Part shown: positions 18,637 to 26,995 of the stretch, piece after piece
Position numbering within the stretch: position 1 is the stretch's first letter
How the letters are laid out: every line of letters starts with the position of its first letter
NCBI GenBank assembly: GCA_019510305.1
Contig: JAEKKN010000020.1
Span: forward strand, 47,511 to 111,510
DNA length: 64,000 bases
Source of the DNA: Microbacterium sp.
GTDB taxonomy: Bacteria > Actinomycetota > Actinomycetes > Actinomycetales > Microbacteriaceae
Direction: 5' to 3'
The notes under the pieces: model-generated
Told to the model about the DNA's origin: nothing
What the model saw: only the letters and a program-made list of their open reading frames with translations
Database searches by the model: none
Translations under genes and position numbers: made by a program

Positions 18637-19332
18637 ATGAGCACGTTCATCCTGATCCACGGCGCGGGCGATGTCGGCTGGTCCTGGCATCTCGTGGCTC
18701 GGGAGCTGGTCGGGCGCGGTCACAGAGTGATCGCGCCCGACCTCCCGGGCGAAGACGAGGCGCAGACTTTCGAGGACTATGCGGATGCCGTCGTCGCCGA
18801 GGCAGGGGTGCGTGGCGACGAGGCCGTCGTGGTCGGGCACTCGATGGGTGCGTACACGGCTCCGATCGTCGCGGAGCGCCTGGGCGCACGACTGCTGGTG
18901 CTGCTGGCAGGCATGATCCCGTCGCCCGGCGAGGCGCCGGATGAGTGGTGGAAGAACACCGGATACGAGGAGGCCGTCGCCGAGGCGTCGGCCCGCGACG
19001 GGGGTCGCACGGGGCATGAGGACCCCTTCGTGAGCTTCTACCATGACGTGCCGCGTGAACTCGCCGAGCGGGCGATGAGCTACGAGCGTGCACATCCTTC
19101 ATCGACGGCCATGGCTGCGCCTTGGCCGATGGCAGCCTGGCCGTCTGCGCCGACCAGGTTCATCGTGTGCACTCAGGACAGGTTCTTCCCGCCGGAGTTC
19201 CTCAGAGCTCTGGCCCTGACCCGGCTCGATGTGGTGGCGGACGACATCGACGCCAGCCACTGCGCTCCTCTGAGCAGACCTGTCGACCTGGCTGCGCTCC
19301 TCGTGGAATACGCCGCAGCGAGCGGAGAGTGA
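18637..19332 (+). CDS. alpha/beta hydrolase
   Basis: A 231-aa cytosolic hydrolase fold. The oxyanion-hole region is ILIHGAGDVGWSW, the nucleophile elbow is VVGHSMGAYT (Ser), the acid is Asp in VCTQDRFFPPEF, and the His is in DASHCAPLSRP. It resembles salicylate esterase/EstC-like proteins of actinobacteria and plants. It starts 7 bp after the PrsW stop and may be co-transcribed. The substrate is not predictable. Confidence 0.85.
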   Translation: MSTFILIHGAGDVGWSWHLVARELVGRGHRVIAPDLPGEDEAQTFEDYADAVVAEAGVRGDEAVVVGHSMGAYTAPIVAERLGARLLVLLAGMIPSPGEAPDEWWKNTGYEEAVAEASARDGGRTGHEDPFVSFYHDVPRELAERAMSYERAHPSSTAMAAPWPMAAWPSAPTRFIVCTQDRFFPPEFLRALALTRLDVVADDIDASHCAPLSRPVDLAALLVEYAAASGE

Positions 19333-19359
19333 ATCAGCGGCGGCTGGTTCGTGACAAGA

Positions 19360-19408
19360 CTCAGCGCCCGGTGCTGCGGCGATGCCTGCAAGTCCTCCGG
19401 GCGCTGAG
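19360..19408 (+). terminator. candidate long-loop terminator
   Basis: Perfect 12-bp inverted repeat (CTCAGCGCCCGG and its complement) separated by a 25-nt loop, 27 bp after the hydrolase stop. The remaining ~220 bp to the FKBP gene shows no gene; a GGAGG-like ribosome binding site precedes its start. Confidence 0.5.
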
Positions 19409-19630
19409 TTGATCTATGAACAGGGTGCACCCGGCATCCGCGAGTGTCAAGGTCTATTGGCCGTGACGACCAGATCCTCTCTCCGTGATGGCATCCGGGA
19501 TCACGCGGCCGCAGAGCATCCGGGGGAGCGGAGCGTGTCTGCCGGAGTGCCGCACGGGCGCGCCGACGTGTTCGCTGTGAGCAGGTGCGCTCGCGTTGAC
19601 CACGGCGCGGGCCTCGGGTTGTATGGAGGC

Positions 19631-19999
19631 ATGACTGATCGTACGAAGCCTGAGTTCGACGCCCCCACCGGCCCCGCTCCCGCTGAGCTCGTCATCCGCG
19701 ACATCATCGTGGGCGACGGCGCTGAGGCCAAGCCCGGCGACACCGTGACCGTGCACTACGCCGGTGTCGAGTTCGACTCCGGTGAGGAGTTCGACTCCTC
19801 GTGGGGTCGCGGAGAGACCATCCAGTTCCCGCTGCGCGGACTGATCCAGGGATGGCAGGACGGAATCCCCGGCATGAAGGTCGGCGGACGCCGCGAACTC
19901 GTGATCCCGCCGCACCTGGCATACGGCCCCGTCGGCGGCGGCCACTTCCTGTCCGGCAAGACTCTGATCTTCATCATCGACCTGGTTGCCGTCGGCTGA
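19631..19999 (+). CDS. FKBP-type peptidyl-prolyl cis-trans isomerase
   Basis: A 122-aa single-domain FKBP that catalyses proline isomerisation during protein folding in the cytosol. Diagnostic segments are GDTVTVHYAGVEFDSGEEFDSS, FPLRGLIQGWQDGIPGMKVGGRRELVIPP and LAYGP. The Phe/Trp/Tyr pocket residues of FK506-binding proteins are present. The ATG is preceded by TGGAGG. It is a single gene followed by a strong hairpin. Confidence 0.93.
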   Translation: MTDRTKPEFDAPTGPAPAELVIRDIIVGDGAEAKPGDTVTVHYAGVEFDSGEEFDSSWGRGETIQFPLRGLIQGWQDGIPGMKVGGRRELVIPPHLAYGPVGGGHFLSGKTLIFIIDLVAVG

Positions 20000-20011
20000 T
20001 CAGACTCGCCT

Positions 20012-20049
20012 GGAAAGCGCCTCTCTCCCCGCGGAGAGGGGCGCTTTCC
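20012..20049 (+). terminator. terminator after FKBP gene
   Basis: Inverted repeat GGAAAGCGCC...GGCGCTTTCC with an inner CTCTC/GAGAG stem, 13 bp after the stop codon. Confidence 0.75.
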
Positions 20050-20082
20050 GCATCCGACGGAGAAACCTCACATTCACAGGAA

Positions 20083-20100
20083 TACATTCACATGCATGTA
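20083..20100. promoter_or_regulatory. palindromic operator candidate upstream of yceI
   Basis: TACATTCACATGCATGTA is symmetric at 14 of 18 positions. It shares TACATTCAMATGMAT with the site at 32562-32576 in front of the flavin monooxygenase operon. It lies between candidate -35 (TTCACA, 20073-20078) and -10 (ATGTAA, 20096-20101) hexamers, so binding would block the promoter. Confidence 0.5.
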
Positions 20101-20153
20101 AGTTGGAACATGTGATGCCGCAGATGCGGACCGACGATCCTCTAGGAGACAGC

Positions 20154-20702
20154 ATGACCATCGACATCCCCGGCTACCGCGCCGGCACCTGGACGCTCGA
20201 CCCCGCTCACAGCGAGGTCACCTTCAGCGTGCGCCACATGATGATCTCGAAGGTGCGCGGCACCTTCGGAGTCAAGAGCGCGACTCTCGTGGCCCCGGAG
20301 AACCCGCTCGAGGCGACCGTCACGGCGAGCGTCGACGTCACCTCGATCGACACGAAGGACGAGAACCGCGACACGCACCTGCGTTCCGCCGACTTCTTCG
20401 ACACGGAGGAGTACCCGACCATGGAGTTCGTCTCCACCGGCACCCGCGTCGAGGGTGGCGACTTCCTCGTCGACGGTGACCTGAGCATCCGCGGCATCAC
20501 CAAGCCCGTCACTTTCGAATTCGAGTTCGGCGGCTTCGGACGGGACCCGTACGGCAATTACAAGGCGGGCGCATCTGCGACCACCGTCATCAACCGCGAG
20601 GACTTCGGCCTCACCTGGAACGCGGCGCTTGAGACCGGCGGTGTGCTCGTCGGCAAGGACGTCACGATCACGCTCGATCTGCAGGGATCGCTGCAGGCCT
20701 GA
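20154..20702 (+). CDS. YceI family protein
   Basis: A 182-aa lipocalin-like beta-barrel protein: WTLDPAHSEVTFSVRHMMISKVRGTF at the start, DTHLRSADFFDTEEYP and GDLSIRGITKPV in the middle. Family members bind isoprenoid or amphiphilic ligands. This one has no signal peptide, so it is cytoplasmic. AGGAG precedes the ATG at 20154. The palindrome in its promoter is shared with the flavin monooxygenase operon at 32.6 kb, suggesting a common regulator, possibly MarR-type. Confidence 0.92.
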   Translation: MTIDIPGYRAGTWTLDPAHSEVTFSVRHMMISKVRGTFGVKSATLVAPENPLEATVTASVDVTSIDTKDENRDTHLRSADFFDTEEYPTMEFVSTGTRVEGGDFLVDGDLSIRGITKPVTFEFEFGGFGRDPYGNYKAGASATTVINREDFGLTWNAALETGGVLVGKDVTITLDLQGSLQA

Positions 20703-20724
20703 TGGTTCGCGCCTGATCGTTCAC

Positions 20725-20762
20725 GAAGGAGGGGCGGATGCCGAGGCATCCGCCCCTCCTTC
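20725..20762. terminator. bidirectional terminator after yceI
   Basis: A 38-bp near-perfect hairpin (GAAGGAGGGGCGGATGC arm) lying between the convergent yceI and glycosylase genes, directly abutting the glycosylase stop. Confidence 0.8.
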
Positions 20763-20763
20763 G

Positions 20764-21645
20764 TCAACGGGATAGTCGCGAACCGACCGCTCGAAGCGAC
20801 ACGGCCGCCCACGTGCGGAAGGGGCGCCATCGCTCGGAGATCGCGGCCACCTCCACCTCGTCGGGATCGTGATCGAGCGCGTACAGCTCGCGAACGGCAG
20901 CTCTCGTGTGAACTTCGTGGACGGGGAGCGCGTCGGCCGATCCGCACGCGCGGATCATGATCAGCGCGCTGTAGAACGGGCCGATGCCCGGGAGTCGTTG
21001 CAGCTCGATCATCGCCGCAGCGGGGTCCATCGAGGTCAGACGCCTCACGTCGAGCGTGCCGTCCAGAGCCGCGCGGGCGATCGCGTGCAGCCGGGGGATG
21101 CGGTCGGCGGGCAGCCCGGTGATCGCGTCGAGCGCCAGCAGCTGCTGCGGCAGTGGAACCGCAGGCTCGGCGCGTCCTGCCAGCTGGAACACCGCTCCGT
21201 GCTCACGGGACAGGCGCTCACGGAGCGCGATGCCCTGTCGACGGGCGCGTCGAGCCGACAGGATCGCCCAGACGGCCGCCTCGTACGGGCTGTAGAAATT
21301 CGAGGGCCGGAACCCCGGAGCTTCTGCGTGGACTCTGGCGAGCACCGGATCCGACGCGCAGACCGAGGCCCACGCGTCTCCGTCATGATCGGCCGAGACC
21401 ACCCGAGCCACCTGCGCGGCGATCGCCGCGAGATCGCCCTCGCCGTGGACCGTGAGCGTGAGCGTGTCGCCGTCCTGGCGCACTTCGACGCCGACCTGCG
21501 CGTCGAGGGCGTCGGTGCAGAACGCGAGCCGCATGATTCCGTCGAACGTCGACTCATCGCGGTGGCCGAAGCCCATGAGGGCGACCTCGCCGAGATCGTA
21601 CGGCCCGACCAGGGGGATCGTCGTGTTGCGGATCGGTGTGCTCAT
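20764..21645 (-). CDS. AlkA-like DNA glycosylase family protein (HhH-GPD fold)
   Basis: A 293-aa protein from ATG 21645; the ORF could extend to 21660. The N-terminal part resembles the AlkA domain, and the C-terminal half contains the helix-hairpin-helix LQRLPGIGPFYSALIMIRACG. In AlkA the catalytic aspartate follows shortly after this motif (LPDDYL context), but here the sequence is ADALPVHEVHTRAAV, with no Asp in place. It may therefore use another residue, be a non-catalytic lesion binder, or belong to a related glycosylase-like subfamily. It is a single gene between convergent yceI and the transporter. Confidence 0.8.
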   Translation of the reverse strand: MSTPIRNTTIPLVGPYDLGEVALMGFGHRDESTFDGIMRLAFCTDALDAQVGVEVRQDGDTLTLTVHGEGDLAAIAAQVARVVSADHDGDAWASVCASDPVLARVHAEAPGFRPSNFYSPYEAAVWAILSARRARRQGIALRERLSREHGAVFQLAGRAEPAVPLPQQLLALDAITGLPADRIPRLHAIARAALDGTLDVRRLTSMDPAAAMIELQRLPGIGPFYSALIMIRACGSADALPVHEVHTRAAVRELYALDHDPDEVEVAAISERWRPFRTWAAVSLRAVGSRLSR

Positions 21646-21682
21646 GCCGACACTCTGCACCCCGCCTCCGACATCGCGACGC

Positions 21683-22618
21683 TCAGCCGCGACGTCGGAA
21701 CCGGATCCTGTTCTGCGTCAGCAGGATGCCTGCGAAGACGATCAGCGCGCCGACCGGCTCGTTCCAGCTGACCTCCTCATGAAGGATCAGAATGCCGAGC
21801 GTCACGCCGACGACGGGCGTGATGTAGGTCACGGTCGATGCGCGGGTCGGCCCCCATGCTCGCAGCACGTTCTGGTTCCAGACATAGGCGAGCCCGGTTC
21901 CGAGGAACCCGAGCAGGATCACCGAGCCGACGATCCAGATGTCCAGATGCACCGGGGTGAGGACGAGCACGGGAGAGAGCAGCACCATGATCGCCGCCGC
22001 CAGCCCGATGTTCAGGAACGAGAACACCAGTGCGCTCACGCCGGAGTCGCCCAGGAACCGGCGCATGTAGGCCAGGCTGAATCCGTAGCACGCTGTCGCT
22101 CCGAGGATCGCCAGCTGCGCTCCGATGCTCTGCCCGGCGTCGAGCCCCTGCCACGGTGCGATGATCACCATGACGCCGGAGATCCCGACAAGGATGCCGA
22201 TGATCTGCACGAGCTTGAGCTTCTCGACGCGGAACACGGCCCATGCCATGACTGCCGTCATGATCGGCGTCGTCGCGTTGAAGATGCTCGCGAGGCCCGA
22301 GCTCACGTGCTGCTGGGCCCACGAGAAGATCAGGAACGGGACGACGCAGAAGGTCACGGCGATGACGGTCAGATGCATCCAGGTGCGCAGGGCGCGCGGC
22401 AGCCGTTCGCGGCGGAGCGCGACGAAGAGGCCCAGGGCGAGGGCGCCGAGAACGAGTCGCGACCAGACGACCTGTGCGGGGGAGATGCCGCCCAGGGCGA
22501 CCTTCATGAACAGGAAGCTCGACCCCCAGACGATGCCGGTCAGGATGAACTGGATCGTGATCGGTGCACGGCGAGAGGATGTGGCTTCGGTGTGCGCTGT
22601 CGCCAAGGTCGAGGTCAT
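21683..22618 (-). CDS. EamA/DMT family transporter
   Basis: A 311-aa membrane protein with ten predicted helices in two EamA repeats (first FILTGIVWGSSFLFMKVALGGISPAQVVWSRLVLGAL, second ILGATACYGFSLAYMRRFLG). Family members export amino acids, nucleosides or drugs. The substrate is unknown. It is encoded on the same strand as the glycosylase after 37 bp, but there is no functional link to it. Confidence 0.88.
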   Translation of the reverse strand: MTSTLATAHTEATSSRRAPITIQFILTGIVWGSSFLFMKVALGGISPAQVVWSRLVLGALALGLFVALRRERLPRALRTWMHLTVIAVTFCVVPFLIFSWAQQHVSSGLASIFNATTPIMTAVMAWAVFRVEKLKLVQIIGILVGISGVMVIIAPWQGLDAGQSIGAQLAILGATACYGFSLAYMRRFLGDSGVSALVFSFLNIGLAAAIMVLLSPVLVLTPVHLDIWIVGSVILLGFLGTGLAYVWNQNVLRAWGPTRASTVTYITPVVGVTLGILILHEEVSWNEPVGALIVFAGILLTQNRIRFRRRG

Positions 22619-22706
22619 GATCGAACTCTAACGACGGCGTAGGACGCCGAAAGGCCTGGAGCACTGCGACGTCCGAATTCCGCCGACGATCGGCAGGATC
22701 GTGTCG

Positions 22707-23999
22707 TCAGGCTGCCGGCTGCTCGGCATCGTAGGCGCGGAAGCGCGGGTTCGCTCGAGCGAGCACGGCGACCAGGCCGATCACCAGGAATCCGCCCAGC
22801 AGCGGAGGGAACCACACTGCGGTGAGCGTCGCGAGTGCGCCGGCGTAGAGGGCGCCCACGCGCGGTCCGCCGGCGACCACGATGATGAAGACGCCCTGCA
22901 GGCGACCGCGCATGCTGTCGGGCACCGCCGCCTGCATCATCGTGTTGCGGTAGATGGAGCTGATGTTGTCGGCGGCGCCGGAGAGCGCGAGAGCGAAGCA
23001 GGCCGTCAGGATGAGTGCGAGGTTCGGCGTCTGCTCGGAGGCCCGGGGGAGGAAGACTCCCACCAGCAGGACGGTGCCGAACAGTGCGATGGCCGCGCCG
23101 TACGCCTGCACGGCGCGTTCGATGCCGCGCCCGTGCCAGCGGTACTGCACCACGCGCCCCGAGAACAGGCTGGACGCGAACGTGCCGACGGCGACGGCGG
23201 CGGTGAGGACGCCGGTGGTCACGGCGCCGCCGCCGAGCAGCACGGTGCCGAGGGCGGGGAACAGGGCGAGAGGCTGACCGAAGGTCATCGCGACGATGTC
23301 GAGGATGTACTGCATCCGGATGTTGCTCGAGCGGCGCAGGAACCGCCAGCCGTCCTTGAGCGACTCCAGCCCAGGGCGGACGATCTCGCCCTCGGGCTTC
23401 AGCGGCGGCAGCGTCCAGAGCCCGAGGAACATCGAGAGCATCAGCACGACGTCGATCGTGTATGTCCAGCCGTAGCCGGTGAGCGCGACCAGCACCCCCG
23501 CGAGGGCGGGTCCCGCCATGACGGTCAGCCCGAACGCGACGCCGTTCAGAGCGGATGCCGAGGCCAGCAGCTCTCGAGGGATGAGGCGCGGCACGATGGC
23601 GGTACGGGTGGCCATGCCCACCGAGTTCGCCGCGGAGTTGATCATGCTGAGGACGTAGAGCCACCAGATGGTCTCGAGGCCCGTCCATGTGAGCGCGGCG
23701 AGCAGTGCCGTCGATGCGAAGGTCACCGAGGCGGCGACAAGGGCGACGGAGCGTCTGTCGAAGGCGTCGGCGAGCATGCCTCCGTAGAGGCCGGCGAGGA
23801 TCATGGGCACGAGTCCGGCGACGGCGATCATCGAGACCGCGAACGTGTTGTGAGTGAGGGCGAACACGTGCAGCATCACGGTGACGATCGTGAGCTGCCC
23901 GCCGATGCCGGTGAGCGTCGATCCGATCCACATCCGCGCGAACGCCGGACTCTCCTTCAACGGGGTGAGATCGATGAGGTGCCCGTTCGTGGCTCTCAC
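22707..23999 (-). CDS. MFS transporter
   Basis: A 430-aa permease with twelve predicted helices and the MFS loop motif [19 protein letters not shown] between helices 2 and 3. It resembles the MdtH/enterobactin-exporter-like group of MFS-3 efflux proteins. It probably exports small hydrophobic or siderophore-like compounds. No regulator is adjacent, and it is read away from rpsO. Confidence 0.87.
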   Translation of the reverse strand: MRATNGHLIDLTPLKESPAFARMWIGSTLTGIGGQLTIVTVMLHVFALTHNTFAVSMIAVAGLVPMILAGLYGGMLADAFDRRSVALVAASVTFASTALLAALTWTGLETIWWLYVLSMINSAANSVGMATRTAIVPRLIPRELLASASALNGVAFGLTVMAGPALAGVLVALTGYGWTYTIDVVLMLSMFLGLWTLPPLKPEGEIVRPGLESLKDGWRFLRRSSNIRMQYILDIVAMTFGQPLALFPALGTVLLGGGAVTTGVLTAAVAVGTFASSLFSGRVVQYRWHGRGIERAVQAYGAAIALFGTVLLVGVFLPRASEQTPNLALILTACFALALSGAADNISSIYRNTMMQAAVPDSMRGRLQGVFIIVVAGGPRVGALYAGALATLTAVWFPPLLGGFLVIGLVAVLARANPRFRAYDAEQPAA

Positions 24000-24175
24000 T
24001 CCTCTGGCCGGTCCTGCATGCTTCGAGCGTATCCGAGAAGCGACAGGCGACTGGTCGTCTGCCGGTCGTGATCGCTGGTAGACTCTTCAGGTTGCCGTTT
24101 GATCGGCCGCGGATAAAGAGAGCTCGCACATCAGGTGCCGGGCACCGCGCAACAAGCAGAAAGGGGATCGAATCT

Positions 24176-24445
24176 ATGGCACTGGAAGCAGACGTCAAGA
24201 AGGCGATCATCGAAGAGTACGCGACGCACCCCGGTGACACCGGATCCCCCGAGGTGCAGGTCGCAATGCTGACGCAGCGCATCAAGGACCTCACCGAGCA
24301 CCTGAAGGAGCACAAGCACGACCACCACTCGCGTCGTGGCCTGTTCCTGCTCGTCGGTCAGCGCCGTCGCCTGCTGGGTTACCTGCAGGACATCGACATC
24401 AACCGCTACCGTTCGCTCATCGAGCGTCTCGGCCTGCGTCGATAA
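24176..24445 (+). CDS. rpsO: 30S ribosomal protein S15
   Basis: An 89-aa ribosomal protein that binds 16S rRNA in the central domain. The whole-length match is clear: [35 protein letters not shown] and [33 protein letters not shown] lies upstream of the ATG. In many bacteria pnp follows directly; here pnp is 20 kb further on. Confidence 0.98.
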   Translation: MALEADVKKAIIEEYATHPGDTGSPEVQVAMLTQRIKDLTEHLKEHKHDHHSRRGLFLLVGQRRRLLGYLQDIDINRYRSLIERLGLRR

Positions 24446-24486
24446 GGCATAACGACCAGCGTTCAATCGCGCAAAACGTTCTTGGA

Positions 24487-24515
24487 AAGGCCGCCCCACG
24501 GTGTGGGGCGGCCTT
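24487..24515 (+). terminator. rpsO terminator
   Basis: Perfect 13-bp inverted repeat AAGGCCGCCCCAC with a 3-nt loop, about 40 bp after the rpsO stop. It isolates rpsO from the following gene. Confidence 0.85.
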
Positions 24516-24544
24516 CGTCGTGTCCGGGCTTGACCTGTGAGCCG

Positions 24545-24583
24545 CTTTCCTTTAGGAAAGTAAGAGTCTTTCCGAGGGGAAAG
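24545..24583. promoter_or_regulatory. twin palindromic operator CTTTCC-N4-GGAAAG
   Basis: Two perfect 16-bp palindromes, CTTTCCTTTAGGAAAG (24545-24560) and CTTTCCGAGGGGAAAG (24568-24583), lie 23 bp centre to centre just before the membrane-protein/winged-helix gene pair. This spacing is about two helical turns. The likely ligand is the winged-helix protein encoded at 25494, as an autorepressor. Confidence 0.7.
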
Positions 24584-24601
24584 CGAACAGGAGCGCCGAT
24601 C

Positions 24602-25501
24602 GTGGATCACAAGCCCATGCGAGGGATCGAACCGCTGGAGCCGCCCACTCCCGATCTGGCGCAGTCGTATCTCGACGAGATCGACGTCATCGAGCGACGA
24701 CGGGACGAGCGGATCGATCGTCGGACGGCAGGGTGGCAGCTCGCCTTCAACGGGCTGGGAGTCGCAGTCGTGCTGACGGCCTACCTGCTGGTCGTGCGCG
24801 GGAGCGATGGTGCGATGGCGCTTCAGCCCATGCTGTTCCTGCTCATCCTCTGGGGGCAGATCGGCGTAGGGGTGGCTGAGCGCTCCGGGGTGCGCTGGCG
24901 GACATCGGGCAAGAGGCCCTGGCAGGTGATCGTCGTGATCCTGCTCGCGATCGTGGCCGTCTGCTCTTTCATGGTGCTCTTGATCGACTCCGCCGAGCGT
25001 CCGCTGTGGGCGTTCTTCGTGCCGGGTGCGATCGTCGCGATCGGTTTCGGCGGGCCCGCTGCCGTCCAGTTCTTGCGCAGCCGGGGACGCGCCGCTGTCA
25101 TCGAGCTGCCGTACGAGCCGATGCCACGTGCCTCACGCCTCGCCACAGCCGGTCTCGGGCTTCTTCTGGGCCTCGCGGTGCTGGCCGTCGGGTACGGATC
25201 CACCCTGTTCGCCTCCGTCGGCTCCACGATCCTCATGTTCGCAATGGTGGCGTGGATCCTGGCCTCGAGGACGGATGCCGGGCCGCAGGCTCTCGGGCGG
25301 TTCTGGAGATGGCCGCAGATCCTGGCCTACCTGCTCGGCGTGGCCGTCGTGATCGGGCTCAGTCTGCTGGAGGTCTACACGGACGTCGTGCAGTCGTGGA
25401 TGATCGGGGCGTGCGCGGTGCTGGTCGTGCTGCTGCTCGCCGGCGCGGCGTTCCTGCCGGACGCGGGAGCACGACGGGCGGCGGATGGTCGCGATGGCTG
25501 A
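24602..25501 (+). CDS. multi-pass membrane protein co-encoded with a winged-helix regulator
   Basis: A 299-aa protein from GTG 24602 with AGGAG upstream; ATG 24617 is an alternative. The first ~45 residues are acidic and then charged (LDEIDVIERRRDERIDRR). About eight hydrophobic helices follow, in pairs separated by short basic loops. I recognise no transporter or enzyme motif. The gene overlaps the following regulator by 8 bp, and twin palindromes precede it. The layout is that of a self-regulated membrane-protein operon, perhaps for envelope stress or export. Confidence 0.78.
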   Translation: MDHKPMRGIEPLEPPTPDLAQSYLDEIDVIERRRDERIDRRTAGWQLAFNGLGVAVVLTAYLLVVRGSDGAMALQPMLFLLILWGQIGVGVAERSGVRWRTSGKRPWQVIVVILLAIVAVCSFMVLLIDSAERPLWAFFVPGAIVAIGFGGPAAVQFLRSRGRAAVIELPYEPMPRASRLATAGLGLLLGLAVLAVGYGSTLFASVGSTILMFAMVAWILASRTDAGPQALGRFWRWPQILAYLLGVAVVIGLSLLEVYTDVVQSWMIGACAVLVVLLLAGAAFLPDAGARRAADGRDG

Positions 25502-25832
25502 TCGACAGGAATCCGCGAGCCGTGCGCACCCGCGCACGCGCCTCGACGACAACTTCTCGACGGGGCTGCGGTTCTCGCTGATGGCCTCTCTGGGCGAGCA
25601 GGTCGAACTCGACTTCGCGACTCTGGCCGACATCCTGCAGGCCAACGACTCGGCTCTCAGCAAGGCGATCTCGCACTTGAACGACGCCGGATACGTGGCG
25701 GTGACGAAAGGGCGCATCGGCAGTCGCCCCCGCACCTGGGTGCGCTCCACCGCGGCGGGGATCGACGCCTTCGCCGGTCATCTGAGCGCGCTGCGCGAGA
25801 TCGTGGAGATCGGCGAGCAGCGCTCATCCTGA
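25494..25832 (+). CDS. winged-helix transcriptional regulator (HTH_34-type)
   Basis: A 112-aa protein from ATG 25494; ATG 25485 is also possible. It is a single winged-helix domain: LRFSLMASLGEQVELDFATLADIL, then recognition helix NDSALSKAISHLNDAGYVAVTKG and wing RIGSRPRTWVRSTAAG. This matches small PF13601-type regulators, which often sit beside membrane proteins. Translation overlaps the upstream membrane protein, and the pair is preceded by two CTTTCC-N4-GGAAAG sites, which I infer are its binding sites. Confidence 0.85.
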   Translation: MADRQESASRAHPRTRLDDNFSTGLRFSLMASLGEQVELDFATLADILQANDSALSKAISHLNDAGYVAVTKGRIGSRPRTWVRSTAAGIDAFAGHLSALREIVEIGEQRSS

Positions 25833-25845
25833 CGGCTCCTCCCGA

Positions 25846-26847
25846 TCAGCCCGCCGCGACCAGGTCCGGGTGGTGGATCGCCGCGACGTCCGGGTGGGCA
25901 CGCAGCCTCGATTTCAGGGCGTTCTCGCCGTAAAGGGCGTGGATCGGATTCCGCGGATCGGCCGTGACGCCGGTCGCCGCGGCCGCGAGATCCTCGGGCA
26001 GCTCGATGAGCGGCAGTCGTTTGTCGAGTGCGGGGTTGAAGAAGAACGGGATCGAGATGCGCTCGTTCGGTGCCTGAGGTGAGACGACGCGGTGGTTCGT
26101 CGCCTTCAGATAGCCGCCGGTCGCGTACTCGAGCAGTTCGCCGATGTTGACGACGAATGCTCCGGGCACCGGGGGAGCGTCGACCCATGCGCCGTCGCGT
26201 TCGACCTGCAGACCGCCCTTGCCCGGCTCCACCCAGAGCAGCGTGAGAACGCCGGAATCCTTGTGCGCTCCGACACCCTGCTGCGGCTCGGGTTCGTGCG
26301 TACCCGGGTAACGGACGATCTTGATCAGCGTCGACGGCTCGCCGAAGTGCTCATCGAAGTAGTCGGACTCCGCTCCCAGAGTCTCGGCCCACGCGCGCAG
26401 GAGTTTGCGGGAGACCTCGGACAGCGTCGCATGCCACTCCTCGACGACGTCCTTGAGCTCGGGCTGGGCGGCCGGCCACAGGTTGGGCCCGATCAGGCGG
26501 TTGTAGGCGGCGCCTCCGTCGACGGCATCGCGCTCAGGTCCGATGTCGATCTGCTCGCGCCAGTCGACCTGTCCCTGGGTGCGCTCGCCGCCGATGCGGG
26601 TGTAGCCGCGGAAGTGAGGACTGTTGACGTTCTCGATCGCGAGCTTCTCCTCTTCGGGCAGCGCGAAGAAGTCGAGCGCGGCGCGATGCAGGCGGGCTTC
26701 CAGCTCGGGGGAGACGCCCGTGCCGGTCAGATAGAAGAACCCCACGTCGTGCGTCGCCGCGCGCAGGTCGTCGCGGAATCGCGCAGCGGCCTCCGGACCG
26801 GCGTCGAGCTGAGAGAGGTCGAGGATCGGGAGCGAGAGTTCAGCCAT
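25846..26847 (-). CDS. 2-oxoglutarate/Fe(II)-dependent oxygenase, isopenicillin N synthase-like
   Basis: A 333-aa non-haem iron oxygenase. The DIOX_N region is at residues ~5-110. The 2OG-Fe(II) core has the facial triad His195 and Asp197 (GAHKDSG) plus His252 (ATNHRV), and Arg263-Ile-Ser265, which usually binds the 2-oxoglutarate carboxylate. The family hydroxylates or desaturates small molecules; the substrate is unknown and no biosynthetic genes are adjacent. It is convergent with the winged-helix gene and divergent from efeU. Confidence 0.88.
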   Translation of the reverse strand: MAELSLPILDLSQLDAGPEAAARFRDDLRAATHDVGFFYLTGTGVSPELEARLHRAALDFFALPEEEKLAIENVNSPHFRGYTRIGGERTQGQVDWREQIDIGPERDAVDGGAAYNRLIGPNLWPAAQPELKDVVEEWHATLSEVSRKLLRAWAETLGAESDYFDEHFGEPSTLIKIVRYPGTHEPEPQQGVGAHKDSGVLTLLWVEPGKGGLQVERDGAWVDAPPVPGAFVVNIGELLEYATGGYLKATNHRVVSPQAPNERISIPFFFNPALDKRLPLIELPEDLAAAATGVTADPRNPIHALYGENALKSRLRAHPDVAAIHHPDLVAAG

Positions 26848-26952
26848 GACCCGAGAGTAGATCGGGTTATCCCGGGGAGAGGCGAGTGTTGCAGAGGATT
26901 ACCCGCGGTGACGGCGTTCGGACGACGCAGGAGCGGATGCTAGAGTCTTCTC

Positions 26953-26970
26953 GGTAAGGGATGCCTTACC
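26953..26970. promoter_or_regulatory. iron-box-like operator upstream of efeU
   Basis: GGTAAGGGATGCCTTACC is a perfect palindrome with 7-bp arms and a 4-bp spacer. It lies just after a candidate -10 (TAGAGT, 26941-26946) and 25 bp before the efeU start. The AGG/CCT-flanked symmetry resembles DtxR/IdeR iron boxes, and the position over the transcription start suits a repressor. Assignment to DtxR is inferred. Confidence 0.6.
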
Positions 26971-26995
26971 TCATTCACCCGGAGAAGTTCATCCC

